A DNA stretch of 64,000 bases from Molossus alvarezi (Eukaryota; Chordata; Mammalia; Chiroptera; Molossidae): NCBI GenBank assembly GCA_037176705.1, contig CM073889.1, forward strand, positions 101,635,890 to 101,699,889, read 5' to 3'. Of the stretch, positions 55,745 through 64,000 are shown one piece after another. Under the pieces are notes generated by a model. That model had not been told where the DNA came from. It was given only the letters and a program-made list of their open reading frames with translations, and ran no database searches. Position 1 is the stretch's first letter. Each line of letters begins with the position of its first letter. The translations under genes and the position numbers were made by a program.

Positions 55745-56745
55745 AGGGGCACACTGATGGGAAATGTCTTGCTCCTTTGAGAGAAGACTCTCACACTCCC
55801 TTTGACTTAATCAACAGCTCAGGGAGCAGTTCAACACCCTGCCCAGGTACAAAGGCCAAACAGCACAGAAAAGGCTACCTGCCAGGGCCTAAGAATCCGA
55901 GAACACTAAACACTTCCTACGTCCCTCATTTAACCCCTCTGGTCTGTTTCCCTCTCCATGAAATGGAGAATGACCATGCTGTTGGCCTCAGAGAAGGCTT
56001 GTGAGGATGCACTGTGAAAACCATTCAGGCAGGAGGGGCCCCGGGCGAAGGCAGGCAGCAGGGAAACTGCCTGGGCATGACGTCGCCAAGCCCCGAGTCA
56101 GCGGCAGCCCACTGGAAAAGCAGGCTTTCTGTTGGCAAGACCTGCAGAGGATCGCCTCCGCAAAACACCCGTGGGGCCTCATTAAAGCCACAGAAAACAA
56201 CTCGCTAAATCTCAGCGATGAATCACTAGCAAACACCCTCGCCTTCCACACTAACACCAGCTCAGCTAATGTTCAGTGGCAGGGAACACTCTGCGAACTT
56301 AGGAAACACCAGGTCCTGCCTTATGGTGGGGGAGGCCGAGGCTGGGGGGATGGGTGGCTGGGAGGGCACCCAAGCAGGACTCTGGAGAAGGCAAGGAACA
56401 GCAAGTAACACAGTTTCTGCAACTCAACAGGTCCAAGCACCACCGTAACAGCACACTCACTGCAGTCACGGGGCATCCCCACACCTCTGGGACCATCGTG
56501 GGCAAGATCCTGCCCCAGTGGATTCTGTTGTGCACAGCCACTGCCACGAAGACACCACAGACGCTCCACGAATGGCCGTGAAAGGAAACAGGAAATGTCC
56601 AACACTGATAAAGCAGAAAACTCAAATAACTGGAGTTAGTCTTCTCCATTCAACGCCGGGGGAGCAGACAAATGACCCATGAGCAGGTTAACATTGGAAA
56701 TGTAATCGTAACAGCTCCACTTAAAGCTCACACGTGTGAGGTCCT
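55745..56745. other. Noncoding; MIR scrap at 55930-56025
   Basis: ctggtctgtttccctctcca, tgaaatggagaatgaccatg and gcttgtgaggatgcactgtg are MIR-like. The rest (frames of up to 135 codons) has no recognised gene. Confidence 0.4.
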
Positions 56746-56749
56746 GCCT

Positions 56750-56945
56750 CCCGGTGCCTGTCACACCTCGACCCCTTTACTTCCCACAGCCCTGTGAGAG
56801 AGCATCTCCATCTCTCAGATGAGGAAACTGAGGCACGAAGAGGCCACCTAAGTTGCCAGGGCCATGTTAAGTCGTGGAGCTGGGGTTTCGAACCGGGCAG
56901 GAGTCCAGCTCCCAAACCGTGCCCTTTAGAGAGTGCCGAGGCGCA
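56750..56945 (-). mobile_element. MIR SINE
   Basis: cagccctgtgagagagcatc, tctcagatgaggaaactgag and ggagctggggtttcgaaccg are the reverse complement of MIR, better preserved than most here. Confidence 0.7.
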
Positions 56946-56949
56946 GCCT

Positions 56950-57385
56950 AAATTCTCTACCTTCCGCCTCTACAGGGCAAGTGACGGTGCCCCGTGCAGG
57001 AGCTCCTGGCCCACAAGTCTTTGTGACTTTTCCAATAACTTATTCAACAATGCAAGAAGCTTGGCTGGTTAACGATTAGACAGCAAGGAACTTGGACTTG
57101 TAATTAAGTCTTTTTATAAAAACTGCCCTGTAGAAATTGATGGATGAGAGTCAACAGAGATGGCTCGTGCCCGAGAACACCCTCAGTGTCTCCGGTGCAG
57201 AGTCTGGACCACCGCCACAGCTCCTGGAGTTACCCTGATAAGCGCACACACACAGCTCATTTCTGCGCTGGGCACTGGGGAAGCTCCCTCCGGAGACCAG
57301 AAGACTTGAGAACCAGCAGTGTCCACCCAACTAGTGGGCGCTGACACAGAAATCAGGAAGCAAAAGACACCTTCCGTGGATTACT
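56950..57385. other. Noncoding, nothing recognised
   Basis: No gene or repeat supported. Confidence 0.4.
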
Positions 57386-57390
57386 TCTTT

Positions 57391-57616
57391 TTTAAATTTG
57401 GGGGGGGGGGGCTGTTGATCTTAAAGAGAGGAAGGAAGGGAGAGAAGGAGGGAGAGGGAGAGAGAAAGAGAGGGAGGAGGAAGGGGGAGAGAGAGATTTG
57501 TGAGAGAGAAACATCCATCTGTTGCCTCCCTCACATGCCCCAACCAGGGATTGGACCCGCCACCTTTCTGGTGTGTATATGGGATGACGCTCCGATCGAG
57601 CCACACCGACCAGGGC
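57391..57616 (-). mobile_element. Second-subfamily bat SINE with expanded purine tract
   Basis: The head on the minus strand is recognisable at right (atcgagccacaccgaccagg). The pyrimidine tract has grown to about 80 bp of pure purine on the plus strand, beside an 11-bp G run. The flanks gtggattacttctttt and gtggattgctttt suggest the target duplication. Confidence 0.8.
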
Positions 57617-57624
57617 GGTGGATT

Positions 57625-58028
57625 GCTTTTCGATCGTGAATACCTTGGAGGACTTCTCTGTCCTCGGGGAGCACACGGGATACATCGTCCTCCCACCCAC
57701 TGGTGAACGGACTCTGGGAGCTACGAGAGCGGCACAGAGGAGCCGACGAGACCCTCTCTGCAGGATGCCACCAGTCCTTCCCCGGGCATGTTTCTTCCGC
57801 CCTCCCCTAGGGCTTTGGCAGCCTGACCGGGCCCCCAGCCCCAGTCCATCTACGCCCAGTGTACCTGCAGCCCCCCCCCCCTCTGGTGCCTCTGAACTCG
57901 AGGCGTCATCTGTCACAAGCTGAGCGGTCACGGTGACAGGAAGAACGCGGCCTGGCGATCGGGACACTGTCTTGGCCCAGGCCCATCCTGTTCCAGCTGC
58001 AGAGTGTGGGGTCCCCTCTTCCTCCAAT
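57625..58028. other. GC-rich noncoding stretch
   Basis: A run of 10 C lies at about 57870-57880. No gene recognised. Confidence 0.4.
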
Positions 58029-58039
58029 CTCAGATTCTT

Positions 58040-58300
58040 TTTTGTTTTAATCCTCACCCAAGGATATTTTTCTCTATTATATCTTCAGATAAGTAGGAGG
58101 GAGGGAGAGGGTGGCGGGGAGAGAGAGAGAAAGAAACATCGACGTGAGAGGGACACATTGACTGGTTGCCTCCCGCATGACCCCGATCAAGGCTGGGGAC
58201 AAGCCGCACCTGATGTATGTGCCCTTGACTGGAATCAAACCCACGATTCTTTGGTCCACAGGCCGACGCTCTAACCACTGAGAAACTGGCCAGGGCCGAC
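58040..58300 (-). mobile_element. VES-type SINE
   Basis: Minus-strand copy, tail aatcctcacccaaggatatt, head gagaaactggccagggc. Target duplication CTCAGATTCTT at 58029-58039 and 58301-58311. Confidence 0.93.
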
Positions 58301-58314
58301 CTCAGATTCTTACA

Positions 58315-58910
58315 GCTGCTGGACGAGACCACGCTCTTCTGCTCAGGTCACAGGCCTTTCTGTGAGAATCAAATGTGAGCATGTATGCCAGGGCACTTTA
58401 AAAACTTCAAAGCCCCGTGCTGGCTAACATTAGTCATTACTTGCACTGAGTCACAGAATAGGATGCATCGAAACGAAGACCTGAAAGGGAGCCCTAATGC
58501 TAAAACCCTTTAATAAGTAAAACTCAGGACAGTCACATTGAGTGGAATCCAGTTCTCATCCTAACTAGCAGAGGAAGGAATAAGATCAGCCTGTTTAGGG
58601 CCAATGTCACAGTGGGTTATAAGGAGCTCTAGGCACCGTCCCTCTAAGATGACACCCCACCTGGGCACTGCCTTCACCAGCAGACTCTGGGTGATGTCTA
58701 AAAATGTAACTGCCAACCTCTAACATTCTGCGTGAAGAGCTGGCCCCGTGCCCCTCTGGGTAACAGGCACGCTAGAAGTGTACTATCACCAATGCCGAGG
58801 ATCAAAGGCCAAAACCAGGCCCTCTGCAGGTGCCTGTGACACACAGTGAAAAGACAGAACAAGCATACAGTGTTGTGTCTCTATAAAAAGCTGACTTAAA
58901 ATAAGAAATA
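58315..58910. other. Noncoding, nothing recognised
   Basis: No gene or repeat supported. Confidence 0.4.
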
Positions 58911-58928
58911 AAACATCACTTTTTTTTT

Positions 58929-59192
58929 AAGAGTAGTTTATTTTATTTTTTTATCCTCACCCAAGGACATTTTTGCATTTATCTTCAGATAGAGCAGAAG
59001 AGAGAGAGGAATGAAGAGAGAGAGAGAAACGTCAATGTCAAAGAGACACATTGACTGATTGCCACCCACAGGACCCCAACCGGGGCCAAGCACAAACTGC
59101 AACTGAGGTATGTGCCCTTAGCAGGAACTGAACCCAGGTCTCTCTGGACTGCGGGCCGAGGCTCCAACCGCTGAGCCAAACCGGCCAGGGCA
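58929..59192 (-). mobile_element. VES-type SINE
   Basis: Minus-strand copy, tail atcctcacccaaggacattt, head gagccaaaccggccagggc. The flanks aacatcactttttt and aacattacttttt form the target duplication. Confidence 0.92.
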
Positions 59193-59209
59193 GAACATTA
59201 CTTTTTAAT

Positions 59210-59750
59210 TAACTCGCAATAAGATACAATTATACCCTTAAATCACTATTACACGAAGGTATGGTCAACCAGTTTATACATTAATATTAACTAATTGATT
59301 AGGTCCTCTTCTAAAAGACACTCAGCTATCAGCCTGAGAAATGGTGTTCTGCCCCCCACTTTGCCCCACAGGAAATCACCAGACCACAGTGAAAAAGCAG
59401 CTGGAATGAACAGAATTGTTCCCAGATGGGTCCTCTCCCAGCCTTCCACCGGCCCCGCCCACCTGCAGTCATGATGATGTGGTTCACCAGCTCCCCTGGC
59501 CTGTGCCGCGCTGATGGCCCCCTCCCTCCAGCGTCCCAGTCTGTGGCCTTGGGCAAGTCACTTCTCTTTCTCTCTCCCGCCTACAGAATTCTAAGTCACA
59601 ATTAAAAATTTTCACTCTCATCTTTTTCCTTTCTAGAGTCCTCTAAATATGCCCAATTACAAGTAATTGTCCAGAGTCAACAATGTATTTATTCTACATA
59701 TTGTTTTTCATAACTTCTCACAAGAAGAAAGTACTTCTAAGAACGAGTAG
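59210..59750. other. Noncoding; MIR scrap near 59535-59565
   Basis: gtggccttgggcaagtcact is MIR core. Nothing else recognised. Confidence 0.4.
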
Positions 59751-59753
59751 CAG

Positions 59754-60003
59754 CCCTGGCCGGTCTGGCTCAGCGATAGAGCATCAGCTCGTGGACCAAT
59801 GAGTCACAGGTTCAATTCTGGCCAAGGGCACGGACCTCAGCTGCAGTTCGTCCCTGGCCCTGGTCGGAGACATGTGGGAGGCAACCAGTCGATGTGTCCC
59901 TCTCACGTTAATGTTTCTCTCTCTCTCCCTTTCTCTCCCTCTCTCCCTCCCACTCTATCTGAAGATAAATAGAAAAATATCCTCAGGTGAGAATTAAAAA
60001 AAA
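59754..60003 (+). mobile_element. VES-type SINE
   Basis: GCCCTGGCCGGTCTGG head, B box GGTTCAATTC, tail tcctcaggtgaga. The flanks gagtagca and cagtagca give a short target duplication. Confidence 0.92.
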
Positions 60004-60009
60004 AGAGTC

Positions 60010-62220
60010 AGTAGCAGGTGGGCCCTTGGTGAGGCTCTCTGCTGCCAGCTCAAGAAACCTCGATGAATCCCTCTCACACAGGATCCCCTGTGACCCCTAA
60101 ATACCCAGGGCCCTGCGGGGGGTGGGGCTCATGGTGTACACATGCCATGGACACACAGCACCACACAAGAGCCCCCCAGCACAGTACTTCTAGGTCCTCG
60201 TGTTCCATCCCCTATCTTTGTTTCCACCACAAATTCCTCCTTTCCTCTTGGCTGAGAAAACCTGAATTGCTAAGGGCAACTGGTCTGAAAACTCAAGTAG
60301 GACAATGGATATTCTCAGTCACTTGGCTACTGGATTTCAGAGCAAACAAACTCCACAGACGTTTCCAGGAGGCCCTTAAGCCCCCTTCATGGCAGCAGGT
60401 GAAACTACTCTCAAACTCCCCACCCACCGCGCATGGCCCCAAACCCCATACTCAATAAGCCACAAGCCCCCACCCCTCACACCCCAGCCTGTGCCTTGAG
60501 GTCAACGCCGAGTCACTGCTCAATAATAACAGCATATATTTATGGCTAGCTGCCTGGCATGTTCACCTGATCTGCCCACCAAATGGAAGCCTGAGAGCCG
60601 AGACCTTTTTCTTGAAATCTTCCACACAATGCAGGAAAAGGGCTGGCGCTCCCATCAGAAGGTCTCAACTCCAGTGACTCCTCCCCACCTGCTCCCTCTG
60701 CCTCTCCGTACTGCCCACCTGTAGCCTCACGGACGACCCTGATGGAGAAAGGAGAAGATGCTGGCTTTCCTCCTTGGTATCAACTTAAGGTAGGGACCCA
60801 GTGTCCTTTTACCCTCACATCTTGCTCCCCACCGCTGTCTACTGACAAAAATAAAGTCTCATATGTGACTATTTACAACTTACCACTATGTCCCAGAGTC
60901 AGAGACAAGACTGAACACAGATTCTTTGGAGCAGCGCTTGGGACCGATTTCCTCCAGGGACACGTCAACGCCAAGTGAGGTCTCTCTCCACGGGCAGAGA
61001 GGGGGCCAGTCCCACCTACAGGCTCTAACACTATCCCACCCACTCCCGCTCAAGAGAGGGTACAAAATGCACATAAGGATAATTATAAAAGGATGACACT
61101 AAATCTGAGATATGCCTACACACAGGGGGAAAAAAAAGTTTTGTTCTATTAACTATCACTGAAAAGAAATTACCTGAAAGATTCCTCCTACCTAACCACC
61201 AAATACATTGACATTGGCAATTAGTATTTCCAAGTTCCAACCCCCTGACTTCCTGCCTATCCTTCCCAGGTGTTAGCTACCAGAAAGAGGCGTTTTATTC
61301 CATTCAAGTACATGAATCTGTACCAAGAACTTCTAAACATGTCAGGACCATAAGACAGGCAGCCAAATCCCTATCAGAAATGATCTCCAACCACATCCAA
61401 AATCAGAGTCAACAGAAAAGTAACAGGTGTAAGCCTCCTGCCCACCTGCCACCTCCTATAAACACCCCCCAACGAGCCTGCTGTCTGACACTGGCCCCAA
61501 GCGTGGCACTTAGCACAGTGCTTTGCACTCCCTGGAGCTAAATTATCTTCATACTTGTTACTATTCTTTGATAGAAAGGCAAGCTGAGTGGTGCTTTCAA
61601 AGCATTTGCAGCTCAAGACCGTATGGGGCAACATGCAATTTGAAAGCATTTAGCTGGATACTGAGATTAGTGCAAAAGCCTATTTGTCACCATGACAGGA
61701 GGTGATAATGTGACATTTCACAAGTGTCAAAACAGCAGGGAATGCCACCTCCCCTCTCTTATTTGCAGCAATACTGGACTTCAACTCCAAACACACTCTC
61801 TGCATGAACTATAAATCATTCTAATTATTCCTCGGGCTGAAGACCAAACCAAGCATGGTCCACAATCAGATCTGTGCCTGAACTTTCTGTGATGGGAACA
61901 TTTCTAGCTTCTGTACCTGAACTTTTCCCCAGCAGCGCCATTTTCTCAACAGTTATTAGCAGAATTCTTTATTGAAAGGGGCTCTTGCTTTGAAAGTAGG
62001 CACTGGCAAAACACACCATATTTCCCGTTTTCTCCCCTTCCCAATACCTTCTCTCTACTTTAGGAACAAAATCAAGAACTGAATATTTGTCCACAAAATG
62101 AAGGACAGAAAATTATCCTCCAACCCACCATGTTCTCTCTGCTTTGAAACAGGGTCGCTGTGGTGCTTTGAGGAGCCTCCAGAAATTTAAGGACAGTGAA
62201 CCTCCGAACATGCTTAAGGG
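60010..62220. other. Noncoding, no gene recognised
   Basis: Two kilobases without a SINE. Frames of up to 131 codons (60063-60458) lack recognisable domains. It could hold regulatory DNA, but nothing specific is visible. Confidence 0.4.
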
Positions 62221-62224
62221 AGCA

Positions 62225-62475
62225 AAGTGCACTGGTTATGTATCAGAGGCTCAAATCCTGGTTCTCCTGCTTCCTAGCTGTGTGACCTTATCAAAGTTAC
62301 TAAACCTCTCTGGCCACAGTTTTCTCTGATGTAAAATAGAAATAATAGAAACTTCCATCCTCCCACAGTGGTAAGGATTGAATATGAGGTTACGATAAGG
62401 CAGGTACTATGGTAGGATTCACATCATAATAGTTCAATGTCAATTAATAATGATAATTAACAACGGTAACTCTTC
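62225..62475 (+). mobile_element. MIR SINE, nearly full length
   Basis: gcttcctagctgtgtgacct, aaagttactaaacctctctg, then atgtaaaatagaaataatag and gataattaac give a complete MIR in sense order. Confidence 0.8.
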
Positions 62476-62479
62476 TAGG

Positions 62480-63885
62480 ACTGATGAGCCTGACCAATGG
62501 CAGTCTGTGAAAGGCTGGGGAATAAAATGAACACTAAGTGTTCATTTCACTATGCCCAGTAAGATGCTTGTCTCTACCAAGTTCCTCCTCCTTCTCCACC
62601 AGCTCTCCTTGAAACTAGGGCTGCCTGCTCAGAATGTGCCCAGTAACAGATAACGGTGGTTGTCACTGAGCAAATAGCAAGGGAAATAGGCATTGGTTTA
62701 AGCTCCAATGTTTAAAAACAGTTAAGTAGGGATGTGAAACTCAAGAACTTTAAACACCGCAGCTGAAACGTGAAAGGCAAGTAAATTCTAAACATAAACA
62801 GCTTTTGGTCCCTTAAAATCATTCCCATTTCATTCTTCTCTCCACCTCCTTGTCATTGCACCCTGGTTACATACACGTCCACTTAGAAAACATTCTCCGT
62901 CCCCCAACTGATCTAGGTTAAGACTTTCAAATATATCTAAAGTTTCCGTTTTCATTAAGGAACTTTCTCTCTAATATCTGATAGACAAGTATTTAAATTT
63001 CTAAAAAGGCAAAGGATGAAATTTAAAAGTCGTAACCTAAATCAACTGAGGGAGGGGGAATGTTTTCTACTAATTATAGAGATCCACTGTTCATAGTTAT
63101 TTTCTAATAAGCCTTCAAGATGTCTCTCCAAGACCAGCCTATGTTGCCGAATTCAAGATCTAATGGTTTCCTTCCCTTAAGAGCAAAAATATCAGCAAGT
63201 AGGAGTGAGTCTCCAGTCATTCTTTTGTTCCTGTCCCCTTAAAAGCACTTCAACATGAACCACCATAAGCCAGGCAAAAAGATTCATCAAACCAGACAGA
63301 AGCCCTATCTTCCTTCTTCATTCTCTATTTGGGACTCTTCTCTATTGGAAAAGGTAAAAATAGCACAAAGAAGACACTACAGGCCGAGATGAGAGAGTTC
63401 ATAAGAATGCTTACTGGTTGAAGTGAGGCTAATGTTCTAGTCCAAAATATTAAAAGAATCTGCCGTAGAACCACGGTCACCACCATCAGATAGCTTTGAG
63501 GAGCCCCTGAAAAGAATGTTCCAGAAACCTATTAGGTTTATGTAAATGAAATTCTGAAGGGAGAGCCCTGTCCATGGTCTGCAATTTTTGTCATGTGCCT
63601 GTTTTAGATATTTAAATACTTGCCTATCAGATTATTAGAGAGGAGATTCCTATAATGAAAAATGAAACTTCAAAGACCAAGACACAAAAGTGTCCGCAGG
63701 AGGCCAAGAACCCTCAGAATTGTAGGGAGCAATATGAGGGACACCCCCTGCTGTGACCACAGCCAGCAGGAAACAGAATAGTCGCTCAAAAAGATGAACA
63801 GAGTGCTCAGCACCAGTAAATCCCCTGACACCGCGGCATTTAAGCACATTACCCAAGTTTCACATACTTTTTAAATAATTTCTTC
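62480..63885. other. Noncoding, nothing recognised
   Basis: AT-rich DNA without supported genes or repeats. Confidence 0.4.
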
Positions 63886-63889
63886 CTGC

Positions 63890-64000
63890 CCTGTCTGGTT
63901 GACTCTGAGGTTACAGCATCAGCCCAGGGCCAAAGGGTCGATTCCCGGTCAAGGGCACATAACTGGGTTGCAGGTTCGATCCCAGGCCCTGGTCGGGGTT
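63890..64000 (+). mobile_element. VES-type SINE, cut by window end
   Basis: CCTGCCCTGTCTGGTTGACTC head, B-box-like GGTCGATTCC, then ctgggttgcaggttcgatcc. The rest lies beyond the window. Confidence 0.88.

Noticed and set aside
57392..58057. 221-codon minus-strand frame
   Set aside because: Its C-terminal part is the translated SINE at 57391-57616 and the rest is GC-rich DNA.
1..64000. CRISPR array, bacterial operon or prophage
   Set aside because: SINEs, MIR, L2 and L1 show vertebrate nuclear DNA; no regularly spaced repeats or compact gene clusters exist.
1..64000. Helitron or mariner/piggyBac elements, expected in vespertilionid bats
   Set aside because: I looked for characteristic ends and saw none I could support; only hAT-type ends were convincing.

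Overview
The window reads as mammalian nuclear DNA from a vespertilionid-type bat. The main evidence is about 27 copies of tRNA-derived SINEs whose heads carry a Pol III A box (TGGCTCAGCGG-like) and B box (GGTTCGATTCC-like), as in the VES family, together with several short hAT DNA transposons. MIR, L2, MER5-like and old L1 fragments give the usual eutherian background. No exon of a host protein-coding gene could be recognised, so the window is probably intergenic or inside a large intron. Most open reading frames are translations of SINEs, L2 or GC-rich noncoding DNA.

Layout. 1-14 kb: MIR and L2 relics, SINEs, a hAT element with a perfect 8-bp target duplication (7612-7820), and an antisense hAT copy split by a SINE (12465-12886). 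14-21 kb: a MaLR-like LTR split by a SINE, a SINE nested in a SINE, and an antisense RPL32 processed pseudogene between unusually long direct repeats. 21-25 kb: a SINE cluster, one member of which carries a 58-bp insert matching a site 1.9 kb away, then an old L1 fragment and a second copy of the 12.5-kb hAT family. 26-36 kb: a second MaLR-like LTR, an L1M fragment, SINEs and L2 relics. 37-49 kb: a 5'-truncated younger L1, a hAT element with an 8-bp target duplication, and an 80-bp inverted duplication beside a small foldback hairpin. 49-51 kb: an RPS8 processed pseudogene whose body and poly(A) tail are separated by a later SINE. 52.5-55.5 kb: an old L1 fragment interrupted by a complete ORF1-only LINE-1 derivative (half-L1, HAL1-type) with a 5'UTR, an intact 313-codon ORF1, a 3'UTR, poly(A) and a perfect 15-bp target duplication. 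55.5-64 kb: more SINEs, MIRs and single-copy DNA.

How the parts relate: the SINEs, both processed pseudogenes and the half-L1 all have poly(A) or A-rich ends and short target duplications, consistent with mobilisation by L1 enzymes supplied in trans. The half-L1 shares 3'UTR blocks with the truncated L1 at 37.2-37.8 kb. The most interesting signals are the apparently intact half-L1, two short templated duplications (one direct, one inverted), the long direct repeats around the RPL32 retrocopy, and the paired base changes in the palindromic SINE tail. Family names are from recognition only; no database search was possible.
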